The notes under the pieces were generated by a model. The model saw only the letters and a program-made list of their open reading frames with translations. It had not been told where the DNA came from and made no database searches. This document shows, in pieces, positions 1 to 8,555 of a stretch of DNA of 64,000 bases (positions are counted from its first letter, which is position 1; each line of letters opens with the position of its first letter). The translations under genes and the position numbers were made by a program. The DNA is from Streptomyces sp. L2. GTDB taxonomy: Bacteria; Actinomycetota; Actinomycetes; Streptomycetales; Streptomycetaceae. The stretch lies in NCBI RefSeq assembly GCF_004124325.1, contig NZ_QBDT01000001.1:2046001-2110000 (forward strand), read 5' to 3'.

Positions 1-30
1 CGTCTCCGCCTGCTGCTTGTCGCCGGCCAC
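1..30 (-). CDS. ligA: NAD-dependent DNA ligase, first ten codons (partial)
   Basis: A GTG codon preceded by a GGGAGGA Shine-Dalgarno at good spacing opens a frame that runs off the window edge, reading VAGDKQQAET. Streptomyces LigA proteins begin with a similar MAGDK segment and the neighbouring MetE-C-like gene matches the S. coelicolor ligA context (from memory). The start lies 15 bases after the stop of the upstream gene, so the two are probably co-transcribed. With only ten residues the identity rests mostly on context. Confidence 0.5.
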   Translation of the reverse strand, partial: MAGDKQQAET

Positions 31-45
31 CGTGTGGTCCTCCCG

Positions 46-1053
46 TTACTCAGGGTTGTCCGCGAGGGATCTCGCCGCCCGGACGCAGTGGGCGAGCACC
101 TGGCGCGCGTAGGCGGGGGAAGCCCCCGCCAGACCGCACGCCGGGGTCACCGTGACCGCCTCGGCGAGCAGCCCCGGTTGCAGGCCCAGCCTGCGCCACA
201 GCGTCCTGACACCCATGACGCTACCGGCAGGGTCTGACAATGGGCCGTCCGTGCCCGCCGCGACACCGGCGAACAGGCGGGTCCCGGCTTCCACGGCCTC
301 GCCGATCGTGTCGTCGTCACGTTCGGTGAGGAGGGAGAAGTCGAAGGAGACGGCGGCGGCTCCGGAGCGGCGCAGCAGCGCGAAGGGGACGTCGGGGGCG
401 CAGGAGTGCACGACGACGGGCCCGTCCCCGTGGGCCGCGATGACGTCCCGCAGGGTGGACTCGACGAGCTGGCGGTCGACGGCGCGGTGGGTGCGGTAGC
501 CGCTGGCCGTGCGGACCTGGCCGCGCAGGACGGCGGTCAGGGAGGGCTCGTCGAGCTGGAGGACGAGCCGGGCGCCGGGGACGCGGCGGGCGACCTCGGC
601 GAGGTGCTGGCGCAGGCCGTCGGTGAGGGAGGCGGCGAGGTCGCGGCAGGCTCCGGGGTCGGACAGAGCGGCCTCGCCGTTCCTCAGCTCCAGGGCGGCG
701 GCGAGGGTCCAGGGGCCGACCGCCTGCACCTTGAGGTCGCCCTCGTAGCCCTGGGTGAACTCCTCCAGGGCGTCGAGGTCCTCCCCCAGCCAGGACCGGG
801 CCCGCTTGGTGTCCCGGCCCGGCCGGTCGCCGATCCGCCAGCCGCTGGGCTCCACGCGCGCGTACAGCTCGACGAGCATCCCCGCCGTACGGCCGATCAT
901 GTCGGCGCCCGGCCCGCGCGCGGGCAGCTCGGGGAGGTACGGAAAGTCCTCGAAGCTGCCGGTGACCGTCTTGGCCGCCTCCCGGGCGTCCCCGCCGGGC
1001 ATGGACCCCACCCCGGTGGCCCCCGGGAACCTGAACACGCTGTTTTCGCTCAC
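46..1053 (-). CDS. MetE C-terminal-like methionine synthase family protein
   Basis: This 335-residue protein resembles only the C-terminal, catalytic half of cobalamin-independent methionine synthase (MetE is ~750 residues). It opens with FPGATGVGSMPG, and the segments LQLDEPSL (near residue 165) and VVHSCAP (near 213) correspond to the substrate- and zinc-binding part of the UROD/MetE-like fold; the His and Cys of HSC fit a metal site. The N-terminal MetE domain is absent, as is usual for this stand-alone actinobacterial family, whose substrate is not established. It directly precedes ligA on the same strand. The call as a MetE-like fold is firm; the reaction is not. Confidence 0.8.
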   Translation of the reverse strand: MSENSVFRFPGATGVGSMPGGDAREAAKTVTGSFEDFPYLPELPARGPGADMIGRTAGMLVELYARVEPSGWRIGDRPGRDTKRARSWLGEDLDALEEFTQGYEGDLKVQAVGPWTLAAALELRNGEAALSDPGACRDLAASLTDGLRQHLAEVARRVPGARLVLQLDEPSLTAVLRGQVRTASGYRTHRAVDRQLVESTLRDVIAAHGDGPVVVHSCAPDVPFALLRRSGAAAVSFDFSLLTERDDDTIGEAVEAGTRLFAGVAAGTDGPLSDPAGSVMGVRTLWRRLGLQPGLLAEAVTVTPACGLAGASPAYARQVLAHCVRAARSLADNPE

Positions 1054-1099
1054 CCGGAAAGCCTACGGAACCACGGCCCCGCGGAACTCCCCGGCGGCA

Positions 1100-1789
1100 T
1101 CAGCGTCCCGGCCGGACCGTCAGGTCGTTGACCTCCGCGTCGGCCGGCAGGTCGATGGCCATCAGGATGGTGGTGGCCACCGACTCGGGGTCGATCCACT
1201 TCTCCGGGTCGTAGTCCTTGCCCTCCTGCTGGTGGACCTTGGCCTGCATGGGGCTGGCGGTGCGCCCGGGGTAGACGGAGGTGACGCGGACGCCGGCCGC
1301 GTGCTCCTCCTGGCGCAGGGCGTCGGCGAGCGCCTTGAGACCGTGCTTGGAGGCGGCGTACGCCGACCAGCCCGCGTGGGCGTTCAGGCCCGAACCGGAG
1401 TTGACGAACACGACGTGGCCGCGCGTCGCCCGCAGCTGCGGCAGGAAGTGCCGCGTCAGCTCGGCCGGCGCGATCAGGTTGACGTTGAGCTGGTGGCGCC
1501 AGGACTTCGGGGTCAGGTCGCCGACGCCGCCGAGGTCGACCACGCCGGCGATGTGCAGCAGGGAGTCCACGCGGTCCGGGAGCGTCTGGTGGGAGAACGC
1601 CCAGGACAGCCGGTCGGGTTCGTCGAGGTCGCCGACGAGGGTGCGCGCGCCGGGGAACTCGGCGGCCAGTTCCTTCGCCCGGCCCGCGTCGCGCGCGTGC
1701 AGAACGATATCGTCCCCGCGCGCGTGCAGGCGGCGGGCGACGGCCGCGCCGATGCCGGATCCGGCCCCGGTGATCACATGAGTAGCCAT
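1100..1789 (-). CDS. Short-chain dehydrogenase/reductase (SDR)
   Basis: The protein begins MATHVITGAGSGIG, the glycine-rich Rossmann dinucleotide motif of classical SDRs (TGxxxGIG). The catalytic YAASK (Tyr-x-x-x-Lys) lies near residue 146 after a Ser-containing strand FVNSGSG, so the Ser-Tyr-Lys set is complete. Length (229 aa) is typical. It is a soluble NAD(P)-dependent oxidoreductase of unknown substrate. I chose ATG 1789 because the protein then starts right at the first beta strand; ATG 1798 would add three residues and neither has a strong Shine-Dalgarno. The upstream LOG-family gene ends 16 bases before, so the two are likely co-transcribed. Confidence 0.85.
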   Translation of the reverse strand: MATHVITGAGSGIGAAVARRLHARGDDIVLHARDAGRAKELAAEFPGARTLVGDLDEPDRLSWAFSHQTLPDRVDSLLHIAGVVDLGGVGDLTPKSWRHQLNVNLIAPAELTRHFLPQLRATRGHVVFVNSGSGLNAHAGWSAYAASKHGLKALADALRQEEHAAGVRVTSVYPGRTASPMQAKVHQQEGKDYDPEKWIDPESVATTILMAIDLPADAEVNDLTVRPGR

Positions 1790-1805
1790 GCCCGCCATGC
1801 TCGCA

Positions 1806-2345
1806 TCACCGGGTGCCGACGGACTCTTCCAGGTAGGCGAGCGCACCGACCGGCTCCTCGGCGAAGAACACCAGCTCGGCGAGGGGGCGCGGCAGGAAGC
1901 CCTCGTCCTCCATGCGCTGGAACTGCTGGCGCAGGCCGTCGTAGAAGCCTGCCGTGTTCAGGAGGACCACGGGCTTCTCGGTCCGCCGGTGCTTCTTCAG
2001 CTCCAGGATCTCGGTGGCCTCGTCGAGGGTGCCGGTGCCGCCCACCATGATGACGACGGCGTCGGCCTTCTCCAGCAGCAGCTTCTTGCGTTCGGCGAGG
2101 TCGGCGGCGATGACCATCTCGTCGGCGCCGGGCCGGGCCTTCGACGAGAGGAAGTCGACGGAGACGCCCAGCAGCCTGCCGCCCGCCTCGTGCACCCCGT
2201 CCGCGACGACCTTCATCAGGCCGACGTCGGAGCCGCCCCACACCAGGGTGTGGCCGCCCTTGCCGAGCAGTTCCGCGAACTCGCGCGCGGGGCGCGTGTA
2301 CCGCTCGTCGAGGTCGGCGGCGGAGAGGAAGACGCAGATGTTCAT
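1806..2345 (-). CDS. LOG/TIGR00730 family Rossmann-fold protein
   Basis: The sequence MNICVFLSA at the start and the motif VGGTGTLDEATEI near residue 105 identify the LOG family, whose signature is PGGxGTxxE; here the first Pro is Val. Family members include cytokinin-activating nucleoside-monophosphate phosphoribohydrolases, but many short TIGR00730 proteins have no assigned substrate. The length (179 aa) is normal. ATG 2345 begins the first beta strand; a GTG three codons upstream is possible. It lies upstream of the SDR gene and is divergent from the DUF427 gene, with about 60 bases between them. Confidence 0.8.
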   Translation of the reverse strand: MNICVFLSAADLDERYTRPAREFAELLGKGGHTLVWGGSDVGLMKVVADGVHEAGGRLLGVSVDFLSSKARPGADEMVIAADLAERKKLLLEKADAVVIMVGGTGTLDEATEILELKKHRRTEKPVVLLNTAGFYDGLRQQFQRMEDEGFLPRPLAELVFFAEEPVGALAYLEESVGTR

Positions 2346-2407
2346 GCCGTCCACCGTACGCGGGCGGATCCGGGAAGAACCGCGCGGCCGCCGGTGCTGT
2401 CCCGACT

Positions 2408-2731
2408 ATGACCGATGGACACACGATCACGATCGAGCAGGGCGAGCGGCACGTGCGCGTGGTGCGCGACGGGCAGGTGCTCGCGGAGACCGACCGCGCG
2501 CTGGAGCTGCGCGAGACGGGCTGTCCGGTGCGGTACTACATCCCTGCCGAGGACGTCCGCCTCGACCTCCTGGCCGCCTCCGACACCCACACCTTCTGCC
2601 CGTTCAAGGGGACGGCGTCCTACTGGTCGCTGCCGGACGCGCCCGACCTGGTGTGGGCCTACCCGGACCCGAAGCCGGACGTGGCCCGGATCAAGGATCA
2701 CTACTGCTTCTACGACGTCGACGTGTCCTGA
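2408..2731 (+). CDS. DUF427 domain protein
   Basis: This 107-residue protein matches the DUF427 family: a small all-beta protein with the conserved segments RYYIPAEDV, TFCPFKGTASYW and DLVWAYPDPKP. The CPFKG and YW residues are the most conserved in the family. Its biochemical role is not established. No signal peptide or membrane segment is present. It is divergent from the LOG gene and followed 37 bases later by a hydrolase on the same strand, possibly in one transcript. Confidence 0.85.
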   Translation: MTDGHTITIEQGERHVRVVRDGQVLAETDRALELRETGCPVRYYIPAEDVRLDLLAASDTHTFCPFKGTASYWSLPDAPDLVWAYPDPKPDVARIKDHYCFYDVDVS

Positions 2732-2768
2732 CCGATGAGCCGGGCGCCATGCGGCAGTCTGCACCGGC

Positions 2769-3551
2769 ATGGACGACATGACGACTTCCCGTGACGGCAC
2801 CTCCCTCGCCTACGAGGTGAGGGGCCGGGGGCCGACGGTGATCCTGGTGAGCGGCGCGATGTCCACCGGCGGCACGATGGCGCCGCTGGCCGAGCGGCTC
2901 GCCGACCGCTGCACGGCCGTGGTGTACGACCGCCGGGGCCGCGGCGAGAGCGGTGACACGACGCCGTACGAGGTGGCCCGCGAGGTCGAGGACCTGGCCG
3001 CGCTGGTCGAGGCGGTGGGCGGCGAGGCGGCCCTGTTCGGGGTCTCCTCGGGCGGGGCGCTGGTCCTGCACGCGGCGGCGAGCGGGCTTCCGGTGCGCCG
3101 GGCGGCGGTGTACGAGGTGCCGTTCGCCGACACTCTGGCGGGCGGCGCCGAACAGCAGGCGGCGTACACCGAGAACCTGGAGCGGGCGCTCGCGGAGGGC
3201 CGGCGCGGGGACGCGGTGGAGCTGTTCCTGCGGCTGACCGGCCTCGGCGAGCAGATGATCCAGGGGGCCCGGCAGTCCCCGATGTGGGCGGGCATGGAGG
3301 CCGTCGCGCCGAGCCTGGCGTACGACAACGCCGTCATGGGCGACGGCCTGCTCCCCCGCGACCTGCTGGCCGGGGTCTCCGTGCCCGTGCTGGCGGTGGC
3401 CGGCGGGGCGAGCCCGGAGTGGATGCGCGCGGCGAGCCGCGCGGTCGCGGAGACGGTTCCGCAGGGCACGTACCGCGTCTTGGAGGGCCAGACCCACATG
3501 GTGGAGCCGGGGGTGCTGGGGCCGGTGCTGGCGGAGTTCTTCACGGAGTGA
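2769..3551 (+). CDS. Alpha/beta hydrolase
   Basis: This 260-residue cytosolic protein has the alpha/beta hydrolase order: strand VILVSGAMSTGG (oxyanion region), VVYDRRGRGES, then the nucleophile elbow FGVSSGGAL (GxSxG, near residue 96), a cap segment, and a C-terminal GQTHMVEP supplying the catalytic His. The acid is probably in the VLAVAGGASPEW strand. The substrate is unknown. Starts at ATG 2769 and ATG 2778 are both possible; homologues tend to begin at the second (MTTSRDG). It converges on mnmA. Confidence 0.85.
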   Translation: MDDMTTSRDGTSLAYEVRGRGPTVILVSGAMSTGGTMAPLAERLADRCTAVVYDRRGRGESGDTTPYEVAREVEDLAALVEAVGGEAALFGVSSGGALVLHAAASGLPVRRAAVYEVPFADTLAGGAEQQAAYTENLERALAEGRRGDAVELFLRLTGLGEQMIQGARQSPMWAGMEAVAPSLAYDNAVMGDGLLPRDLLAGVSVPVLAVAGGASPEWMRAASRAVAETVPQGTYRVLEGQTHMVEPGVLGPVLAEFFTE

Positions 3552-3579
3552 GCCACACCGTGAACTCAGCGGGCCCGGG

Positions 3580-4701
3580 TCACACCGTCGCGGTCGCCCG
3601 CGTGGTCGTCGCGATGGTCGCCGAGCCGACGACGCGGGTGCCGTCGTAGAGGACGATCGCCTGGCCGGGGGCCACACCGCGGACCGGGGAGGTGAAGGAG
3701 ACCTCCAGCGTGCCGTCGACGAGTTCCGCGGTAGCCTCGGTCTCGCCGCCGTGGGCGCGCAGCTGGGCGGTGTAGGTGCCGGGGCCGGCCGGGGCGGCGC
3801 CGCACCAGCGGGGCTTGATCGCGGTGAGGGCCGTGACGTCCAGGGCGGCGGCCGGGCCGACGGTCACGGTGTTGGTGACCGGGGAGATGTCGAGGACGTA
3901 GCGGGGCTTGCCGTCGGGGGCGGGGGTGCCGATGCGCAGGCCCTTGCGCTGACCGATGGTGTAGCCGTACGCCCCCTCGTGCGTGCCGAGCCGGTTGCCG
4001 GCCTCGTCGACGATGTCGCCCTCCGCCTTGCCGAGCCGGCCTGCGAGGAAGCCCTGGGTGTCGCCGTCGGCGATGAAGCAGATGTCGTGCGAGTCGGGCT
4101 TCTTGGCGACGGCGAGGCCCCGGCGCTCGGCCTCGGCGCGGATCTCGTCCTTGGTGGTGACGGTGTCGCCGAGGGGGAACAGCGCGTGCGCGAGCTGCCG
4201 GTCGTCCAGCACGCCGAGGACGTACGACTGGTCCTTGGCCATGTCGGAGGCGCGGTGCAGCTCGCGGGTGCCGTCCTCGCGGACGATCACCTGCGCGTAG
4301 TGGCCGGTACAGACGGCGTCGAAGCCGAGGGCGAGGGCCTTGTCGAGCAGGGCGGCGAACTTGATCTTCTCGTTGCAGCGCAGGCACGGGTTGGGGGTGC
4401 GCCCCGCCTCGTACTCGGCGATGAAGTCCTCTACGACGTCCTCGCGGAAGCGGTCGGCGAGGTCCCAGACGTAGAAGGGGATGCCGATGACGTCGGCGGC
4501 ACGGCGGGCGTCGCGGGAGTCCTCGATGGTGCAGCAGCCCCGCGCGCCGGTGCGGAAGGACTGCGGGTTCGCGGAGAGCGCGAGGTGGACGCCGGTCACG
4601 TCGTGCCCGGCCTCCACGGCGCGCGCGGCGGCGACGGCGGAGTCGACACCGCCGGACATGGCGGCGAGGACGCGGAGGGGGCGCTGCGGGGTCTCAGTCA
4701 T
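3580..4701 (-). CDS. mnmA: tRNA-specific 2-thiouridylase MnmA
   Basis: MnmA activates U34 of Lys, Glu and Gln tRNAs with ATP and inserts sulfur to give 2-thiouridine. The 373-residue protein (family ~360-380) carries the PP-loop SGGVDS at residues 16-21, the catalytic Cys109 in CNEKIKF, the second catalytic Cys208 in SHDICFIA, and the GHYAQ and KDQSYVL segments. Start ATG 4701 places the PP-loop at its usual distance from the N terminus, although the frame stays open further upstream. The cysteine desulfurase ending 41 bases upstream is on the same strand and is the natural sulfur donor, so the two form a functional pair. Confidence 0.97.
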   Translation of the reverse strand: MTETPQRPLRVLAAMSGGVDSAVAAARAVEAGHDVTGVHLALSANPQSFRTGARGCCTIEDSRDARRAADVIGIPFYVWDLADRFREDVVEDFIAEYEAGRTPNPCLRCNEKIKFAALLDKALALGFDAVCTGHYAQVIVREDGTRELHRASDMAKDQSYVLGVLDDRQLAHALFPLGDTVTTKDEIRAEAERRGLAVAKKPDSHDICFIADGDTQGFLAGRLGKAEGDIVDEAGNRLGTHEGAYGYTIGQRKGLRIGTPAPDGKPRYVLDISPVTNTVTVGPAAALDVTALTAIKPRWCGAAPAGPGTYTAQLRAHGGETEATAELVDGTLEVSFTSPVRGVAPGQAIVLYDGTRVVGSATIATTTRATATV

Positions 4702-4742
4702 AACCCATTCAGGGTACGGGGCCCGGGGACCGGGCGTGCCGC

Positions 4743-5918
4743 TCAGCTCAGGCCCGCCGCGCGGGCCCGTTCCACCGCCGGTCCGATCGCCTTGGCCACG
4801 GCCTCGACGTCGGCCTCGGTGGAGGTGTGGCCGAGGGAGAAGCGGAGGGTGCCGCGGGCCAGGTCGGGGTCGGTGCCGGTGGCGAGGAGGACGTGGCTGG
4901 GCTGGGCGACGCCCGCGGTGCAGGCGGAGCCGGTGGAGCACTCGATGCCCTGGGCGTCCAGCAGGAGCAGCAGGGAGTCGCCCTCGCAGCCGGGGAAGGT
5001 GAAGTGGGCGTTGGCGGGGAGCCGGCCGCCGGGGGCGGGGTCGCCGCCGAGGATCGCGTCCGGGACGGCCGTCAGGACGGCGTCGACCAGCTGGTCGCGC
5101 AGGGCGCCGATCTCGCGGGCGAACCACTCCTGCTGTTCGGCGGCGAGCCGGCCGGCCACCGCGAAGGAGGCGACGGCGGGCACGTCGAGGGTGCCGGAGC
5201 GGACGTGGCGCTCCTGCCCGCCGCCGTGCAGGACGGGTACGGGGGTGTACTCGCGGCCGAGGACGAGGGCGCCGATGCCGTACGGGCCGCCGATCTTGTG
5301 GCCGGAGACGGTCATGGCGGCGAGTCCGGAGACGCCGAAGTCGACGGGGACCTGGCCGAGGGCCTGGACGGCGTCGGCGTGCAACGGGACGCCGAACTCG
5401 GCTGCCACGTCGGCGAGTTCGCGGACCGGCATGATCGTGCCGATCTCGTTGTTGGCCCACATCACGGTGGCCAGGGCGACGTCGTCGGGGTCGCGGGCGA
5501 TGGCCTCGCGCAGCGCGTCGGGGTGGACGCGGCCGTGGGCGTCGACGGGGAGGTACTCGACGGTGGCGCCCTCGTGTTCGCCGAGCCAGTGCACGGCGTC
5601 CAGGACGGCGTGGTGCTCGACGGGGCTGGCGAGGACGCGGGTGCGGGTGCCTGCGGGGGCGGTGTCGCGGCGGGACCAGTACAGGCCCTTGACGGCGAGG
5701 TTGTCGGCCTCGGTGCCGCCCGAGGTGAGGACGACCTCGCTGGGGCGGGCGCCGATCGCCTCCGCGAGGGTTTCGCGGGACTCCTCGACCGTACGGCGGG
5801 CCTGGCGGCCGGAGGCGTGCAGGGAGGACGCGTTGCCGGTGATGCTCAGGTGGGCGGTCAGTGCCTCTGCCGCCTCCGGGAGCATCGGGGTGGTCGCGGC
5901 GTGGTCGAGGTAAGCCAT
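4743..5918 (-). CDS. Cysteine desulfurase (NifS/IscS family), sulfur donor for MnmA
   Basis: A class V PLP enzyme that removes sulfur from L-cysteine as an enzyme persulfide. The 391-residue protein starts YLDHAATTP, has the PLP-binding Lys208 in SGHKIGGP, the phosphate-site segment SGGTEADN, and the persulfide Cys333 in [10 protein letters not shown] with a further Cys328. The loop form places it with IscS/NifS group I enzymes. It lies immediately upstream of mnmA on the same strand, which supports a role in tRNA thiolation, though it may also feed other sulfur pathways. Confidence 0.95.
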   Translation of the reverse strand: MAYLDHAATTPMLPEAAEALTAHLSITGNASSLHASGRQARRTVEESRETLAEAIGARPSEVVLTSGGTEADNLAVKGLYWSRRDTAPAGTRTRVLASPVEHHAVLDAVHWLGEHEGATVEYLPVDAHGRVHPDALREAIARDPDDVALATVMWANNEIGTIMPVRELADVAAEFGVPLHADAVQALGQVPVDFGVSGLAAMTVSGHKIGGPYGIGALVLGREYTPVPVLHGGGQERHVRSGTLDVPAVASFAVAGRLAAEQQEWFAREIGALRDQLVDAVLTAVPDAILGGDPAPGGRLPANAHFTFPGCEGDSLLLLLDAQGIECSTGSACTAGVAQPSHVLLATGTDPDLARGTLRFSLGHTSTEADVEAVAKAIGPAVERARAAGLS

Positions 5919-6049
5919 GGTGAGGCGATTCTACGGCTCCCCTTCAGTGGGCCTGGGCCCAGAGGTGCCGTTGGCTGCCGCCCATGCGCCTTGACTTGGC
6001 TGCCGCCGGGGTTGGTGGCGTGGCGCCCGGGGTTGTCCGCCGTGCCCAC

Positions 6050-6120
6050 CCTCCCCCACTCTCGGCTCCGTTCGAGCGGGGGGACCCCCATCGCCCTGCG
6101 GAACGCCTGCCCACGGCAGG
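6050..6120. repeat. Streptomyces-type GC-rich intergenic repeat with hairpins
   Basis: Within the 283-base gap between the cysteine desulfurase and the DUF4190 gene there is a run of CTCCCCCACTCTCGGC followed by CGAGCGGGGGGACCCCC, an element seen in many Streptomyces intergenic regions. The CTCCCCC and GGGGGACC stretches can pair. A second hairpin at 6106-6120 has the perfect arms CCTGCC and GGCAGG. The element could end transcription from either side. No gene is visible in the rest of the gap. Confidence 0.55.
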
Positions 6121-6201
6121 GTAGGGCGGGGGCCGGCGGTCGGCGGCGTGGGCGCGGCAGTGACCGGCGCAGGCGCGTAGTCGGCTGCGGGCCGGTGTGG
6201 G

Positions 6202-6480
6202 CTACAGGCTCCAGGAGATCGTGTTGGTCAGTTCCATGGAGAGGGCCAGGGCTGCGAGGTCGGCTATGCCGAGGGTGAGGCCGAGGTAGGCGCGGCCTCG
6301 GCGGGTGGTGCCTCGCCAGAGGGAGACGGCGGCCAGGACGATGGCGACCGGGCCGAGGAAGATGTTGAGGACGAGCAGGCCGAGAAGGCCGAGAATGAAG
6401 GACGCGACGGCCATGCCGTCGGCGTCGCGGGTCCGGGGCGCGGTGTCGGTGCGCGGGACGGCCGGTGCGGTGAGTCGCAT
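6202..6480 (-). CDS. DUF4190-type small membrane protein
   Basis: This 92-residue protein has a polar N terminus rich in Arg, Asp and Thr, then GMAVASFILGLLGLL and a second hydrophobic stretch IFLGPVAIVLAAVSLW, the two-helix pattern of DUF4190 proteins (the family motif is xAIASLVLGxxG). A third hydrophobic segment (LGLTLGIADLAALAL) follows. Function is unknown. It is the second gene after the 55-residue membrane protein at 6513-6680, with 32 bases between them, and both probably share the promoter region facing the TetR gene. Confidence 0.75.
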   Translation of the reverse strand: MRLTAPAVPRTDTAPRTRDADGMAVASFILGLLGLLVLNIFLGPVAIVLAAVSLWRGTTRRGRAYLGLTLGIADLAALALSMELTNTISWSL

Positions 6481-6512
6481 GATGCTCAGCTCCAGGAAGT
6501 CGGTGCGGACGG

Positions 6513-6680
6513 TCAGTTGGCCGAGGACTGGCGGCGGCGGCCGTGGCGCTCGCGGATCGCGAAGACGCCGAGCCAGACGGCGATGACGGCGGCCAGGACG
6601 GCGGTGACGGTCAGCGGCGCGTGGGCGACGGTGCCCAGGACGACGCCGAGCAGCATGAGTGCGGCGACGAGGAACAGCAT
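6513..6680 (-). CDS. Small hypothetical membrane protein (55 aa)
   Basis: A short frame starts at ATG 6680 with a strong GGAGGGGG Shine-Dalgarno about 10 bases upstream and ends at TGA 6513. The translation begins MLFLVAALMLLGVVLG, has a second hydrophobic helix near residues 24-42 and a basic tail ending RHGRRRQSSAN, so it is a two-helix inner-membrane protein with a positive cytoplasmic tail. No family was recognised. The ribosome binding site, hydrophobic pattern and position directly downstream of the operator region opposite the TetR gene support it as real. Confidence 0.65.
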   Translation of the reverse strand: MLFLVAALMLLGVVLGTVAHAPLTVTAVLAAVIAVWLGVFAIRERHGRRRQSSAN

Positions 6681-6735
6681 GGGATCGGATCCCCCTCCGA
6701 GATGCCTCGCGTGTAAAGGCCGGTGTGAAGTTTCG

Positions 6736-6815
6736 GTGAACAGTTGTAGTAACAGTTGTTCACTGACTTCGAGTCTAGCGCTTCCCGCGGCTTTTCAATT
6801 CCAGAGAACAGTTGT
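6736..6815. promoter_or_regulatory. Putative TetR operators in divergent promoter region
   Basis: The 147-base gap between the TetR gene and the small membrane gene has three copies of AACAGTTGT, at 6739-6747, 6751-6759 and 6807-6815. The first two lie inside an inverted repeat whose outer arms are GTGAACA (6736-6742) and TGTTCAC (6757-6763). The third, just before the TetR start codon, overlaps a dyad CAGTT-GTT-AACTG. On the minus strand a TTGAAA (6798-6793) and TAGACT (6777-6772) could be -35 and -10, although the 15-base spacing is short. The arrangement fits autoregulation and repression of the two small membrane genes. Confidence 0.6.
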
Positions 6816-6827
6816 TAACTGGATGAC

Positions 6828-7454
6828 ATGAGTCACACCCTCGGCATCCGGCAGGCCCAGAAGCAGAAGACGCGGCAGGCGTTCCTGGACGCGGCGCTCA
6901 CGCTGCTGGAGGAGCAGAGCCTGAGCAGCCTGGGCCTGCGCGAGGTCACCCGGGCCGTCGGGGTGGCCCCGACCGCGTTCTACCGGCACTTCCGGTCCAC
7001 CGCCGACCTCGGCGTGGCGCTCGTCGACGAGGCGCTGGGCAGCCTGCACCCGATGGTGCGGACGACGGTGTCCGGCACCGGCAGCAGCGTGGAACGCATC
7101 GCCCGCGCCGTGGAGTTGATCGGCCACCACGTGGACACGTACCCGGCGCACGTGCGGTTCATCGCCCGTGAGCGGCACGGCGGGGTGCAGCCGGTGCGCG
7201 AGGCCATCCAGGCCCAACTGGCCCGGTTCGCCGAGGAGGTGAAGGCCGAGTTGGCGGGCGACGCGCAGGCCGCGGGGTGGAGCGACGACGACCTGCTGAT
7301 GCTGGCCCACCTGTACGTGGACCAGATGCTGATCACCGCCTCCCTGTTCCTGGAGGCGCTGGAGGGTCCGGCCGAGGAGCGCGAGCGGGTCACCCGGCTC
7401 GCCACCCGGCAGTTGCGGCTCATCAGCATCGGCCGCCGGCACTGGCTGGACTGA
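6828..7454 (+). CDS. TetR family transcriptional regulator
   Basis: The 208-residue protein has an N-terminal TetR helix-turn-helix: KTRQAFLDAALTLLEE, then LGLREVTRAVGVAPTAFYRHF (HTH near residues 35-55), followed by a helical ligand domain. The TAFYRHF recognition helix resembles the FabR-like subset, but the ligand is unknown. It is divergent from the two small membrane genes, and AACAGTTGT repeats sit in the shared promoter region with one only about 13 bases before its ATG, so it probably represses itself. Confidence 0.9.
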   Translation: MSHTLGIRQAQKQKTRQAFLDAALTLLEEQSLSSLGLREVTRAVGVAPTAFYRHFRSTADLGVALVDEALGSLHPMVRTTVSGTGSSVERIARAVELIGHHVDTYPAHVRFIARERHGGVQPVREAIQAQLARFAEEVKAELAGDAQAAGWSDDDLLMLAHLYVDQMLITASLFLEALEGPAEERERVTRLATRQLRLISIGRRHWLD

Positions 7455-7476
7455 GTCACGGCCCTCACCGGCGGCC

Positions 7477-8454
7477 TCACCCGTCGGCCGGGGCCTCCCC
7501 CTCGTACCGCGCCAGCACCGCGCGGGCGCCCGCCACCAGTTCCGCCCGCGCCTCGGGCGGGGCGAGGACCTCCACCCGGTCGGAGAACGCGAGGAGTTGG
7601 CGGACCGCGCGGAGCACCGGGTAGGACAGCCGGACGGTGACCCAGTCGCCCTCAACGTCGCCCTCGGGCGGCGCGGTCAGCTGCTGGGCGGCGATGCGCC
7701 GGAACATGTCGAGGTGTTCGCGGCGGATCCGGACCGTGACCTCGATCCCGTCCGGCCGCTCCTCCACCTGTCGGCGCAACGCCTCCCAGGCGTCAGCGAG
7801 TTCGACCCCGGCCCGGCGCCGCACCGGGTCGTCCAGCAGGCGGGCGGAGTGCACCCGGTCGGCCCGGAACAGCTGCGGCCGGCCGCGCCGGTCGGCGACT
7901 AGGTACCAGGTCCCGGCCTTGGCGACGAGGCCGTAGGGATCCACGGTGTACGTCCGCGGCTCGCGCTGCCCGCTGTGCCGGTAGCGCAGCTTCAGGCGCC
8001 GGTCGGAGAACACCGCGTCCTGGAGGACGTCCAGGTCGACGGCCTGCTGGGGTCCGCTTCTCCACCGGGTGGCGTCGACCAGGACGCGCCGGCTGGTGAC
8101 CTCGGCGGCGGGCCGGTGCGGCGCGGGCAGCGCGGCCATCACCTTGCGCAGGGCCGAGCCGAGTGCCGCGTCCAGACCGAGCGCGGCGTGCGCGCCCTGG
8201 GCGGCGAGGATGAACAGGGCGCGGGACTCGTCGGCGGTCAGCCCGGTGACGTCGGTACGGAATCCCGCGAGGAGTTCGATGCCGCCGTGCCGGCCGCGCT
8301 CGGCGTAGACGGGGACACCGGAGGCCGACAGCGCCTCGACGTCCCGGTAGATGGTGCGGACCGACACCTCCAGTCGGCCGGCGAGTTCGTGCGCGGGGAC
8401 CCGGCCCCGGGTCTGCAGGAGCAGCAGGATCGACAGCAGCCGGTCGGACTTCAC
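7477..8454 (-). CDS. YafY-type HTH/WYL domain transcriptional regulator
   Basis: A GTG start at 8454 gives a 325-residue protein beginning VKSDRLLSILLLLQ. The N-terminal winged helix (VSVRTIYRDVEALSASGVPVYAERG) is the DeoR-like HTH_11 domain; the middle carries the WYL domain with DPYGLVAKAGTWYLVADRRG, and a C-terminal WCX-like extension follows. WYL proteins bind small ligands or nucleic acid. The frame extends further upstream only to a TTG, so GTG 8454 is preferred. It is divergent from the TIGR03086 gene, its likely target, with a dyad between them. Confidence 0.9.
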   Translation of the reverse strand: MKSDRLLSILLLLQTRGRVPAHELAGRLEVSVRTIYRDVEALSASGVPVYAERGRHGGIELLAGFRTDVTGLTADESRALFILAAQGAHAALGLDAALGSALRKVMAALPAPHRPAAEVTSRRVLVDATRWRSGPQQAVDLDVLQDAVFSDRRLKLRYRHSGQREPRTYTVDPYGLVAKAGTWYLVADRRGRPQLFRADRVHSARLLDDPVRRRAGVELADAWEALRRQVEERPDGIEVTVRIRREHLDMFRRIAAQQLTAPPEGDVEGDWVTVRLSYPVLRAVRQLLAFSDRVEVLAPPEARAELVAGARAVLARYEGEAPADG

Positions 8455-8494
8455 CGGCCCAGAATCGCGCCGGGAAGGGGTCCGACGCAAATGT

Positions 8495-8509
8495 TGACGG
8501 GTTCTGTCA
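8495..8509. promoter_or_regulatory. Imperfect palindrome, candidate WYL-regulator operator
   Basis: The 15-base sequence TGACGGGTTCTGTCA has matching TGAC and GTCA ends with a partly symmetric centre. It lies in the 101-base gap between the divergent WYL regulator and TIGR03086 genes, about 50 bases before the latter's ATG. Position and symmetry suggest a regulator-binding site; no binding evidence exists here. Confidence 0.4.
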
Positions 8510-8555
8510 GGTTATCCGGGCACGCTGCGTCCTACCGACTCAGGAGAGGTACACC

